Positions 9,719-18,292 of a stretch of DNA of 64,000 bases are shown here, piece after piece. The position numbers were made by a program, and so were the translations under genes. This DNA is from Planctomycetota bacterium. Its GTDB lineage: Bacteria; Planctomycetota; Planctomycetia; Pirellulales; Lacipirellulaceae. The stretch is taken from NCBI GenBank assembly GCA_029781135.1, contig JAKOXH010000068.1, positions 62,001 through 126,000 of the forward strand, given 5' to 3'. Below the pieces are notes generated by a model, which saw nothing but the letters and a program-made list of their open reading frames with translations, searched no databases and had not been told where the DNA came from. How positions within the stretch are numbered: position 1 is the stretch's first letter; the number at the start of each line of letters is the position of its first letter.

Positions 9719-9770
9719 CACGTAGCCGCCAAGTTTCCCGAACTTTACGAATCATTGCTAGGAACGCGTC

Positions 9771-11033
9771 ATGACACGACGATTTCGAATCCTATCGAAC
9801 TATTTGATGCCTTATAGCATCGTGCTTACCACGGTCTTGTTGCCCCTTGGCGCTGCGGCCGACAACGAGCCCTCCGCGTCCCAGGTCAAGACAACTGGTG
9901 TGGAGTACGTCGTACTCGATGCCCCGACCGGTACATCGCGGGCCGTGGTGGTCCAAGGCCAACCGCTCGTCCACACCCGCCAGCTTCTGCCTTTAGACCG
10001 TGAGGGCAAGCTTGTCGGCAAAGACTCGCTCGACCAACAGATTGAGCAAGTGCTCGATAATCTCGTTGCCGTGCTCAAAGCCTCTGGCTCGGGTTTCAAC
10101 CAATTGGTGCGCGTGAATATTTATGCCCTCGCGCCCTCGACCACTGAAGCAGTCCGCGAACATTTGACGAAGCGGCTTGACGCAGCCGTGCGGCCGGCGC
10201 TCACCTCGGTGCTCACTCCGCTGCCCCGGCGTGATGCGCTCGTGGCCGTGGATGCCGTCGCTGTCACCTCCAACAAGAGTGATCAGGTCACATTACAGCG
10301 CTGCGAGGCCGTGAGCGGCCAAGAAGGCTACGCTGACGCGGCCGTCCTACCCCGCGGCGGTGTGGCGTATCTCTCGGGCGTCCCGGCCGAGGCCGGCCTC
10401 ACCGAATCGGCCGTCGATGCCTCGGTGGCTGGCCTCGCAAAGATGCTCGAAAACCTCAAGCTCTCGCCTGCCCAGGTCGTGCAACTTAAGGTGTTTTTGC
10501 GGCCAGCCACCTCGGCCGAGGAAGTGCTTCACAAACTCAAGACCTATTATCCGAATCAGCTCCTGCCGCCGGTGGTGTTCGTCGAGTGGCTGGCGCCGCC
10601 GCCGGTGGAGATCGAACTCATCGCCCAGTTGCCTGCCAGGGATGATAAATCCGCGCAGGTTGTGGAGTACTATAATCCGCCCGATGTGAGCCCGCTGCAA
10701 ATCTTTAGCCGGGCGACCGTTGTGCACACCGACCGGCAAATCTATGTCGGCGGCCTATTTGCCCATAAGTCCGAAGGCGGACAGGAGCAAGCGCTCGACG
10801 TCTTCGACCAACTCCAGGCGATCCTCGCCAAGACCGGCAGCGACCTCAAGCACTTGGCCAAAGGCACCTACTACGCCAGCGACGACGGCGCCGCCCGTGG
10901 ACTCGACCGGGCCCGTCTCTGGCTCTACGACCAGGACCGTCCGCCCGCAGCCTCGAAGTGCATGGTCCATGGCGTCGGCATGCCCCAACGCACGCTTACA
11001 ATGGATATGATCGCGGTGGGGACTGAGGAATAG
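9771..11033 (+). CDS. Secreted protein with three RidA/YjgF-like domains
   Basis: This 420-residue protein has a signal peptide (about residues 1-31, ending GAAAD) and then three successive RidA/YjgF-like units: about 45-165, 172-286 and 297-420. RidA enzymes hydrolyse reactive enamines and imines released by PLP enzymes. The arginine of the family's C-terminal motif (A-R-S-x-V) is replaced by Leu in unit 1 (RPALTSV), by Val in unit 2 (PPVVFV) and by Lys in unit 3 (ASKCMV), so classic deaminase activity may be lost or altered, as in the Rid subfamilies that lack this arginine. It closes the four-gene plus-strand group, 52 nt after the oxidoreductase. Its position beside two exported PLP enzymes suggests a linked job, which is inference. 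Confidence 0.82.
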   Translation: MTRRFRILSNYLMPYSIVLTTVLLPLGAAADNEPSASQVKTTGVEYVVLDAPTGTSRAVVVQGQPLVHTRQLLPLDREGKLVGKDSLDQQIEQVLDNLVAVLKASGSGFNQLVRVNIYALAPSTTEAVREHLTKRLDAAVRPALTSVLTPLPRRDALVAVDAVAVTSNKSDQVTLQRCEAVSGQEGYADAAVLPRGGVAYLSGVPAEAGLTESAVDASVAGLAKMLENLKLSPAQVVQLKVFLRPATSAEEVLHKLKTYYPNQLLPPVVFVEWLAPPPVEIELIAQLPARDDKSAQVVEYYNPPDVSPLQIFSRATVVHTDRQIYVGGLFAHKSEGGQEQALDVFDQLQAILAKTGSDLKHLAKGTYYASDDGAARGLDRARLWLYDQDRPPAASKCMVHGVGMPQRTLTMDMIAVGTEE

Positions 11034-11088
11034 CGAGGGCAAGTTAAGGTGGAATTTAAACGACGAGTTTCAAATACGTGTTTGTGTC

Positions 11089-12054
11089 TTACCCGACGCC
11101 CAGTAAGTGTCGCGTGATGTGGTAGAACACGGGCGCCGCGAAGCAAATGGCATCGATGCGGTCCAACACGCCGCCGTGGCCTTCAACCAGTGTGCCGTAA
11201 TCGCGCACCCCGCGGTCGCGCTTGATGGCGGACATCGTCATCGCACCGGCAAATCCCATGATGGCGATCACCATGGCCATGAATGCGGATTGCCATAAGA
11301 GCGGGTACGGAGTTGCCCAGTGCAGGAGCATCCCAGCCAAGGCCGTGCTCGCCGAGCCGCCAACGAGGCCTTCCCATGTGCGGGCGGCGTTAATGGTCGG
11401 CGAGATCACATGTCGGCCATAAAGCTGGCTCCAGATGAATTGGAACGCTTCCGACAAGAGTGCCATCGTGATAAAGAAAAATAGCAGTCGAGCTTTATCG
11501 TTGGGGCTGGCCGCGTGACGGTCGACACCATCGCCCAGTTGAAAGTTCAGATACAGCAGCGCCGGCGCGAAGCTCAGGCAATAAACGCAAATGAGTAGCC
11601 CCGACTGGATCTTGGCGACCCGTTCCAAGAATCGCTTGTAATCACCAGCGATGGCCACGCGCGCGGGAATGAACAGAAAAGCATAAACTGGGATAAATAT
11701 GCTGAACAATTCGTAGTAGTTGTAGCCGACGATGATGTACTGGAAGGGAGTAAAGAAGACCAGCGTCCAGAACAGGGCGCGGTGATCGGCACGCCGCGTT
11801 GGGGTCAGCGTGATGAACTCGCGCAGGGCTTCAAAGCTCATCAGGCCGAAAATGGCAACAGTGAGCGTTGGGCTGAAGAACGCGACCAGCAGAAGCGCAT
11901 AGAAGATCCACCATACGCGGACACGGCGATTGAACGTGGCCAGCGCCGCGGCGTTCAGTCCCAGGTGGGGCTGCCGCTGCACGATCTGGCCGACTGCCGT
12001 TGCCGTACCAAGCAACGCGACGACCACGGTCACCAATAGCCAATCTCGCAGCAC
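11089..12054 (-). CDS. cdsA: Phosphatidate cytidylyltransferase-like membrane protein (CdsA family)
   Basis: The 321-residue protein has about eight hydrophobic segments. The C-terminal part holds the CDP-alcohol synthase signature: SAIKRDRGVRDYG followed by VEGHGGVLDRIDA. The family makes CDP-diacylglycerol from phosphatidic acid and CTP in the inner membrane. It starts 6 nt after the stop of the PlsC-like gene, so the two are surely co-transcribed and together cover acylation and CDP activation. Planctomycetes can carry several CdsA homologues; this one lies at the end of an exopolysaccharide operon and may be a second copy rather than the housekeeping enzyme. Confidence 0.88.
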   Translation of the reverse strand: MLRDWLLVTVVVALLGTATAVGQIVQRQPHLGLNAAALATFNRRVRVWWIFYALLLVAFFSPTLTVAIFGLMSFEALREFITLTPTRRADHRALFWTLVFFTPFQYIIVGYNYYELFSIFIPVYAFLFIPARVAIAGDYKRFLERVAKIQSGLLICVYCLSFAPALLYLNFQLGDGVDRHAASPNDKARLLFFFITMALLSEAFQFIWSQLYGRHVISPTINAARTWEGLVGGSASTALAGMLLHWATPYPLLWQSAFMAMVIAIMGFAGAMTMSAIKRDRGVRDYGTLVEGHGGVLDRIDAICFAAPVFYHITRHLLGVG

Positions 12055-12060
12055 GGTGCG

Positions 12061-12666
12061 TTACTCCACCTCTTTGAGCCGCAACACCGCGTCACGTGCT
12101 CGCGTCAGAAAATCGTTTTTTGATTCACCGGCTTCCAACCACATCGGCGGCCCGAAGGTAATACAGGATAACAACGGGACCGGCAAGAATTCTCCCCGCG
12201 GTAGGACCCGGTTCATATTATCAATGTACACGGGAACGAGTTCCAATTCGGGACGCTTTTTCGCCAGATAATACAAACCGCTTTTGAATTCGCCGACCGT
12301 TTCACCGGCCTGTCGGCCACCCTCCGGAAAAATAATCATGGAGTCCGTGGCGCCGACCTCACGGAGCATCATGTCCACCGGACTTTGGTGGACTTTGATT
12401 TCCTTGCGATCCACGAGCATCGCGTTGTACGTTTTCGCCATGTAGCGCCGCAAGGGACCACGGTCCCAATAGTCCTTTGCCGCAACGGGGCGAGTCAGCT
12501 TCCGCACGTTAGCGGGGAGGGCTGACCAAATGAGGATCATATCCAGGTGGCTGGTGTGATTGGCGAAATATACCCGTTGGCACGTATCCGGCTGGCAGTC
12601 GATCCAGCGCACGCTGGCCCCACTCAAGAATCGAGCAAGCGAGGTCAGGATGAATTCGGTCAACAT
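12061..12666 (-). CDS. 1-acyl-glycerol-3-phosphate acyltransferase-like protein (PlsC family)
   Basis: The 201-residue protein has the family's H-x4-D motif in FANHTSHLDM and the second motif FPEGGRQAGE near residue 115, which binds the glycerol phosphate. The family transfers an acyl chain to lysophosphatidic acid at the membrane. The following gene is CdsA-like, 6 nt away, which makes the pair look like a small phospholipid module. The upstream GT4 gene ends 179 nt earlier on the same strand, so it may or may not share a transcript. An alternative is acylation of a lipid-linked glycan made by the neighbouring genes. Confidence 0.88.
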   Translation of the reverse strand: MLTEFILTSLARFLSGASVRWIDCQPDTCQRVYFANHTSHLDMILIWSALPANVRKLTRPVAAKDYWDRGPLRRYMAKTYNAMLVDRKEIKVHQSPVDMMLREVGATDSMIIFPEGGRQAGETVGEFKSGLYYLAKKRPELELVPVYIDNMNRVLPRGEFLPVPLLSCITFGPPMWLEAGESKNDFLTRARDAVLRLKEVE

Positions 12667-12845
12667 GGGGTCGGGGAAGGTAGTCCGTTGTTCGTTGATT
12701 GGTGACCGTGGGAGGACGAACTTCTTGCATCGCGTGGCAGTTTACCTTGGACAATTCTCGTCGATTTCGCCTCTTTTAACAACGGATGATGGACCGCGGA
12801 CAACGAACACAGGTACGAACAAGTTTTTGAGGCATCGCCCCGCGG

Positions 12846-14138
12846 CTAGGTCATTGTTTTTCGGGCATAGGTGGTCTCGATCAACTGCTCGTAGCCCCCC
12901 ACCATGGCCTCGATGGACCAACGCTGCGTCACAATCTCACGCGCGGCCGCCCCCATCGTTTGCCGCGTGAGAGGAGCATTCAGCAGCCGGATGATTCGAT
13001 CGGCGAATTGGTACGAATCACCCGGCGTTACCAGGTGACCGGTCCGCCCCTCGGCAACGACTTCGTGAATCGAGCCGACGTTCGTGGCGACGATCGGTTT
13101 GCCCGTGCTCATTGCTTCCAGAATCGACACCGGATTCGCTTCGATGTGCGACGTCAACGCGAAGACGTCGATGGCCGCCAACAATTCAGGAACATCGGAT
13201 CGCGAACCGACGAACAACACGTTGTCTTGAATCTTCAGTTCCTTGGCACGTGCCTGTAACGCAGAGCGCTGTGGTCCATCACCCACGACCACAAATTTGG
13301 AGGTCGGCAACTCACGAACTACGCGAGCCGCCATATCGAGGTAGAGCTCGTGGTTCTTCTCGGGCCGCAAAGCTGCCACAATGCCGACGACCGGCTCGGT
13401 GGGACCAATGCCGAGCTGGCGGCGAATGGAAGTCACATCGACAATCGGGGCGAATTGTTTCGTATCGACGCCGTTGGGAATGACGGCAACTCGGCTACGC
13501 GGAATTCGCAGGTTGCGTGCCAAGAACTCGCCGTGCGATTCGGCGACGGCAATGAAGGCGTCGGTCAACGGTGTGAGCATACGGTTAAGTCGGCCGACGC
13601 CATCTGGCCAACCGGTGCTATGAAGTGCCGAGAGGATAACTGGTACGCCGGCGCGTTGGGCGGCGAGGCGCCCCCAGAACATTTTGTCGCCGGCGCCGAC
13701 CGTGATCACGCTATCGATCCGACGTTCTTGCAGCAGGTCGGTGAGCCGGTAGAGGACACGGAAATCGTACTTGCTGAACAGCAAGTTGTGATGCAGCGGA
13801 ATTTCCAACGCAAGTTCCTCGCCCAACGCACCGCGATCCTTGAGGCAGCACAACTCTGGCGAGAAGCGTTCCCGATCAAGGCGACGAATGATATTCGCGG
13901 TAACCATTTCGGCGCCGCCCACGCGCATGTCGGTCTGGAAGAACATCACGCGGAGCGGCCGGCCGATGTGCCCACGCAGGTTCTTCGCCTCACGGTTCGC
14001 GGTCGCCCGATTCTGAATAGCCACGGTGGCCGCAACGGCGGATTCGGACGCGACCTCGGCGACTCGGAGGCCGGCGTCGGCTGCGTCCAGCGAGAACGAT
14101 GCGGTTGGCGTAAAGGTGTTGTTGTTATCCAATTGCAT
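12846..14138 (-). CDS. Glycosyltransferase family 4 (GT-B)
   Basis: The 430-residue protein has a low-complexity N-terminal extension of about 60 residues, then a GT-B fold. The acceptor-side loop is MRVGGAEMV near residue 72. The donor-binding E-x7-E motif appears as EANPVSILEAMSTGKPIV, followed by VATNVGSIHEVV. The family uses nucleotide sugars to build polysaccharide repeat units at the cytoplasmic face of the membrane. The start overlaps the upstream flippase gene by 14 nt, so translation is probably coupled. The sugar specificity cannot be read from sequence. Confidence 0.93.
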   Translation of the reverse strand: MQLDNNNTFTPTASFSLDAADAGLRVAEVASESAVAATVAIQNRATANREAKNLRGHIGRPLRVMFFQTDMRVGGAEMVTANIIRRLDRERFSPELCCLKDRGALGEELALEIPLHHNLLFSKYDFRVLYRLTDLLQERRIDSVITVGAGDKMFWGRLAAQRAGVPVILSALHSTGWPDGVGRLNRMLTPLTDAFIAVAESHGEFLARNLRIPRSRVAVIPNGVDTKQFAPIVDVTSIRRQLGIGPTEPVVGIVAALRPEKNHELYLDMAARVVRELPTSKFVVVGDGPQRSALQARAKELKIQDNVLFVGSRSDVPELLAAIDVFALTSHIEANPVSILEAMSTGKPIVATNVGSIHEVVAEGRTGHLVTPGDSYQFADRIIRLLNAPLTRQTMGAAAREIVTQRWSIEAMVGGYEQLIETTYARKTMT

Positions 14139-15669
14139 GAGCAGGCTCCGATTGTTCGGTTGGTCGTCGCCAATAGCCGCGGTAGCGAGTTAGGAGATCA
14201 CGGCTGATTCGAATAAGCGTGCCGCGCTCGTCGTTGGTGAGCAGCGTCTTGGAGAAAGGCATGGCCGCCAGGAGCAGGACCAGGGCGAATGTGCCAGCCC
14301 ACACACCGCCACACATGGCGGCCGGGGCGGCGGTGAATAGCAACATGCCGGTTTCGAGATACATGCCGGCGAATCGGTTCAGCCAATACAGCACGGCCAG
14401 TGCGACCGCCGTAGCCACGGTTGTGCCGACTGCCGCACCGAGCAAACCCCAGCGCGGGATTAGGAACAAGTCAATTCCCACATTGATCATGAGTCCGATG
14501 ACCAGCGGTAGCGTGGCAAGACGCGTTCGCTCGGCACACCACACGTAGTTTTGAGCAACGAGAAACAATGAGTACCATACGCAGTAAGTGAGCGTCCACG
14601 GCATGACGGCGAGCCCTTCGTCGTACCGCCCTTGAAACGCGTAATGGAACAATAGCGGTGCAATCCAAAGCACGCCGATGCCGCAAGCGAGCATCGTCAA
14701 GGCCGTTACTTTGAGGACGCCATTCAGCCGTTGGGACACCCGCTCTCGCGCGCCGGCCTCCCAGTCGTGGCTGAGGTACGGCATCACGGCACCCGCCAAC
14801 AACGCGGCGACGGAAAGTAAAAGCACCGGCACGATTCGGCTGGCATGGTAATGGCCGACGAGTGTCAGGGCGGCGCTGTTCTCAAGTCCACTGAAATGGA
14901 CCAGCATGTACCGATCCACGACGCCGAACAATTGGCAGCCGAGGTTCGTCACCCACACCCAAAACGCGAACTTCAGGAGCGGCGGCCAGAATTCGCGGTG
15001 GGTGACAATTTGGCCCGGAATCGCTTCGGCGAGAACGGCGCGGCCCTTCCACAGGAGCATGACAAGAACGGAGAACAGGCAAGCCGCACCATAGCCAATA
15101 ATAATGCTGGCGGCCGAGAACCGCCAACACCACATAAGGGCCAGCGAGATGACGGCAAACGATATGCTTTGGCAAAAGTGCATCGTCGAAACGATGCTGA
15201 ACTTGCGCAGAGCGGAAAATACCGCTTCCATGAAATGGTGAGCAATGACGGCCACGAGGCTCAGTGCGACCCACAGCACGAGTGACCCCGCGCCGTCACG
15301 GCCGAAAATGAGGCAGGAGAATTGCGCGGCTTCGCAAAGAATGAGCGCGCACGCCGCGGCCGTCAACACGGCTGTCCAAACGATGGCCCGCCGCAAGAAC
15401 GTGCGTAATTGGCCGCGCTGCCGGTATCGCTCGAGGTAGCGGCCGAAAGAGCCGGGTAAACCCAAGACAACAACCGGGGCGGCCAGCAGCAGGAAGCTGT
15501 AGGCCATTTCCCAGGTGCCGAGTTCGTCGGGCGTGAGCCAGCGACAGAATAGAATGCCGCGACCAAACCCAATGCTCCGTTGCACGACGTTCGCCAAGAG
15601 TAAGATCGTGACGCTAGCCGCGAGCGAATCCGGCCGTAGGTGTCGGTATTCAGTTTCGTTGGATTCCAT
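14125..15669 (-). CDS. Polysaccharide flippase (Wzx/MATE-like, oligosaccharide exporter)
   Basis: The 514-residue protein has roughly 12-14 hydrophobic segments and the polysaccharide-synthesis membrane protein pattern: VQRSIGFGRGILFCRWL near the N-terminus, then WEMAYSFLLLAAPVVVLGLP and LPGSFGRYLERYR. Such proteins flip lipid-linked repeat units across the inner membrane. It sits 20 nt after the deacetylase gene and overlaps the GT4 gene by 14 nt. The Wzy-like and Wzz-like genes lie on the other side of the divergent control region, giving most of a Wzx/Wzy-type pathway. Confidence 0.9.
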   Translation of the reverse strand: MESNETEYRHLRPDSLAASVTILLLANVVQRSIGFGRGILFCRWLTPDELGTWEMAYSFLLLAAPVVVLGLPGSFGRYLERYRQRGQLRTFLRRAIVWTAVLTAAACALILCEAAQFSCLIFGRDGAGSLVLWVALSLVAVIAHHFMEAVFSALRKFSIVSTMHFCQSISFAVISLALMWCWRFSAASIIIGYGAACLFSVLVMLLWKGRAVLAEAIPGQIVTHREFWPPLLKFAFWVWVTNLGCQLFGVVDRYMLVHFSGLENSAALTLVGHYHASRIVPVLLLSVAALLAGAVMPYLSHDWEAGARERVSQRLNGVLKVTALTMLACGIGVLWIAPLLFHYAFQGRYDEGLAVMPWTLTYCVWYSLFLVAQNYVWCAERTRLATLPLVIGLMINVGIDLFLIPRWGLLGAAVGTTVATAVALAVLYWLNRFAGMYLETGMLLFTAAPAAMCGGVWAGTFALVLLLAAMPFSKTLLTNDERGTLIRISRDLLTRYRGYWRRPTEQSEPAHAIG

Positions 15670-15689
15670 CTTCGTCGACGGGCAATTTG

Positions 15690-16553
15690 TTATGGACCGG
15701 CCGTCTCCGGTGGCAGAGTTAGTTCGTCAATTGGGAAGTCGTGTTGCTGGCGCCGTTTGCGCGGGTCAACGGTCATCCAGTTGACGAAGCGAATGAATTG
15801 ACTGTCGGCGTGGAAGCGCCGCAAGTGAAATGGGTTGTCGCCCGGGAAGTTGTAGCCGCCATACGCGGAACAAACGCCGACATAGCCAGCTTCGGCGGCA
15901 ATACGACACGCTGCATTCGACAAATTCTTGTGTTGGCCATACGGAAATGCAAAATATCGAACCTGTTGGCCGATCGCTCGCTCGAGGTCGTCCTTGGATC
16001 CTGTGATTTCGGAAATCAGCTGGTTCGTCGAAATCCCGTTGCCCAGGTTCGCGTGTGTGCGCGTATGCGTGCCGATTTCAACCCCCGCATCAACTAGCTC
16101 GCGGATGTGTCCGATCGAGTTGACCTCAAGTGGTCGACCGGCGGATTGGTCATGCGGAAACGGCGTCCCATTGAGCACGGGATCGGTACAGATGAAATAG
16201 GTGAATGGAATCCGAAGCTTGAGCAGCAAGGGGATCGCGAACCGGCGGTTATCGGCGTAGCCATCGTCAAATGTGATGCAGGCCGTTGGCCAACGGTTGC
16301 GACCAGAGGCAAGGCGGTTTTGAGCTTCGGCCAAGCTTACCAGATCGAAATGCTCACGCAACCAATAGACTTGGTCGGCAAATGCTTTGTGGCCGATTGT
16401 CCAACCGTTACGAACGTCATCGGCAATTCGATGGTAGAACAAAATGCGCACTGGTTCGCGGTGTTGGGCAGCGCGTTCAATCGCCTCGCGACGCCGCGTC
16501 CGCAGCGTCGAAAAATAGTAGGCGCTTAGTGCGATTTCTTTCCACGAAATCAT
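15690..16553 (-). CDS. Polysaccharide deacetylase (NodB-homology, CE4)
   Basis: I start at the ATG at 16553; the frame also opens with a TTG 12 nt earlier. The 287-residue protein has the NodB motifs: ITFDDGYADN with the catalytic and metal Asp pair, HTRTHANLG with the two metal histidines, and FAFPYGQHK. The family removes N- or O-acetyl groups from polysaccharides using a divalent metal. No clear signal peptide is present, though residues 1-15 are mildly hydrophobic. In PEP-CTERM/EPS-type loci such a deacetylase is a standard member. The neighbours upstream (126 nt) and downstream (20 nt) are on the same strand. Confidence 0.92.
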   Translation of the reverse strand: MISWKEIALSAYYFSTLRTRRREAIERAAQHREPVRILFYHRIADDVRNGWTIGHKAFADQVYWLREHFDLVSLAEAQNRLASGRNRWPTACITFDDGYADNRRFAIPLLLKLRIPFTYFICTDPVLNGTPFPHDQSAGRPLEVNSIGHIRELVDAGVEIGTHTRTHANLGNGISTNQLISEITGSKDDLERAIGQQVRYFAFPYGQHKNLSNAACRIAAEAGYVGVCSAYGGYNFPGDNPFHLRRFHADSQFIRFVNWMTVDPRKRRQQHDFPIDELTLPPETAGP

Positions 16554-16691
16554 GATCTTACGCAATTCTAAAGGTGCCAGCTGCTGCTGATTGTTTGTTC
16601 GCTTACTTGTAGCTCCACCCGCACTTTCAAGAGTGTGGTTACTTTCCCAAGTGCATCACTTTCCAACCGTGGTCAGAACTTTGGCGATTCT

Positions 16692-17858
16692 CTATCGGTT
16701 ACTTGTTACAAGCTGCGCCGTATTTCGTGCCCAATCGTTCAATGTGTCGGCGACTGTCATTACGTGACCCCGCCAGCGGGCAAGTCGTCGATTGGGTACG
16801 ATCCGATAATTGACAACCTGGCGAGGTACTGCGCGCCAATGTGCCTTGTATGCCTCATCACCCCGCAGAAAATTGAATCGCCGGCGCTGTTCCTGAATTG
16901 CTTGCATCAAGCATCGAATCGTCGATAAACGCCCCGGCTCGTCGCTGAGTCGATTTGGATCGATGCCGCCTTGATAGGCATACACAGTCGTGCGATCGGC
17001 AAGATGATATTCAACGGCCGCGGGCGAACCATCCAGTTTCAACCACGATAGACGCAGTTGTCCGCGATCAAGCAAACGGCGGGCAGTTTCACGGTGGAAG
17101 TTGTGGAATGCCGGCGACGCGAAACAGCCTGGCTCACCTAACGCCATGCGACGCCGCTGGTGAAGATCGACGAGTATTGCCCAGCCGGCATCGAACTCGG
17201 CGGCACTTTCCACATAATGCCAATGGGTGCGGGACTTATTGAGCACGCGCTGTTGTAGCTGCCGAATTTGCTTTCGATGCGATTTCGATATCGAGGCAAG
17301 ATACTCGTCCCACGAACTCGGTAAGTCGAGAATCCAAACAGAATCGGCGATTCCCGTAGCGGTGATGCATTCTCGATTTGCAAGTTCGGCAACTAGTGAC
17401 TGAATTGGTTCATCACTCGCATCCACAGCGGTTAGTTCGATTCGGTCCCAATCGTCGAGTTGTTCCGTGAGCGCTTTCGCTAGAGAAGCAGCAACTGATT
17501 GCGTCTCCATCGGTCGGCAAATTAACGATAAGTGATCCGTGCATACCTCGCCGTCGCCCAACCAACGAATGACGCTGCCTTTGACGGTAGAACGGTCGAT
17601 ATACCACGGGGCAATTCCCATGAGTTCGCGCACTGGTCCGCCGTGCTTGAACGTCGGCTCCCGGTAAATCGCCAACACACAGAGTTCCCGGCTTCGCGCG
17701 GCTATGTTCTCTTGCGGACCGGAGTTACCACCGCCATAGTGTTTCCACCACGTGGCCAGCCAATCCCAACTGCGCAGCGGCATTCCGGCGGCAAGAGTGT
17801 TCCACTCCATTTCAAGCGCGGTCAGTTCAACCCAGGATGTAATTCGCTGCACATGCAT
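16692..17858 (-). CDS. FemAB/GNAT-fold acyltransferase-like protein of an EPS locus
   Basis: The 388-residue protein matches the acetyltransferase family often labelled CelD/BcsL-like (Acetyltransf_6). Visible signs are ISKSHRKQIRQLQQRV in the middle, then DLHQRRRMALGEPGCF, LSWLKLDGSPAAVEYHL and the C-terminal FNFLRGDEAYKAHW, all typical of this family in exopolysaccharide loci. It probably acylates or aminoacylates a sugar of the repeat unit. It is the first gene of the leftward EPS operon and starts at the edge of the divergent control region. Confidence 0.85.
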   Translation of the reverse strand: MHVQRITSWVELTALEMEWNTLAAGMPLRSWDWLATWWKHYGGGNSGPQENIAARSRELCVLAIYREPTFKHGGPVRELMGIAPWYIDRSTVKGSVIRWLGDGEVCTDHLSLICRPMETQSVAASLAKALTEQLDDWDRIELTAVDASDEPIQSLVAELANRECITATGIADSVWILDLPSSWDEYLASISKSHRKQIRQLQQRVLNKSRTHWHYVESAAEFDAGWAILVDLHQRRRMALGEPGCFASPAFHNFHRETARRLLDRGQLRLSWLKLDGSPAAVEYHLADRTTVYAYQGGIDPNRLSDEPGRLSTIRCLMQAIQEQRRRFNFLRGDEAYKAHWRAVPRQVVNYRIVPNRRLARWRGHVMTVADTLNDWARNTAQLVTSNR

Positions 17859-18292
17859 ATAGAGAGTGGGTGTAGATTTTGACCTCGACTGCTAAGGTCG
17901 TCCGTAAGTGCAAATCAAGTGCCTCGGGGCATAGCCCACCCGTACGTCGCGGCTGTCCCCCAAACTCTGCCGTACTAGTGGGGGAATGCAACTTCTAAGT
18001 TCGCCGTTCTTAGTTCGATTAACGATTGTGCCGCATGTGCCAAATCTCTGTTGCGTGGGGAAACCGCCACATGTGGTGGGAACTCAACGGTAGCCGAATA
18101 CAACCGCCTAAATAATTGGGTGCCATTCGCCGTTCGCCCAGGCGGAAAAAGATGCGAAATCGCGGAAGACATGCGAATTCGTTGACCGTGATGTTAGTCC
18201 GAGGGGAGCAAAGGCACGCTCTTTGCCTTATGAGACCCACACAACGGGTCTATCGGCACCACCGTTCAAACCGTCACCCTGAGACACGATCC
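17859..18292. promoter_or_regulatory. Divergent control region between two exopolysaccharide operons
   Basis: This 434-base gap separates the leftward GNAT-to-CdsA operon from the rightward Wzz-Wzy operon, so promoters for both must be here. A hairpin with a 6-bp stem, TCCCCC at 17956-17961 pairing with GGGGGA at 17980-17985, lies within it and could be an attenuator or operator. I cannot identify promoter boxes with confidence. A frame open from 18116 joins the Wzz-like gene, but its residues look non-coding and the ATG at 18293 is preferred. Confidence 0.5.

Noticed and set aside
12689..12809. Inverted repeat TGTTCGTTG/CAACGAACA
   Set aside because: Only 9 bp over a 100-nt loop; could be chance, so not listed as a repeat.
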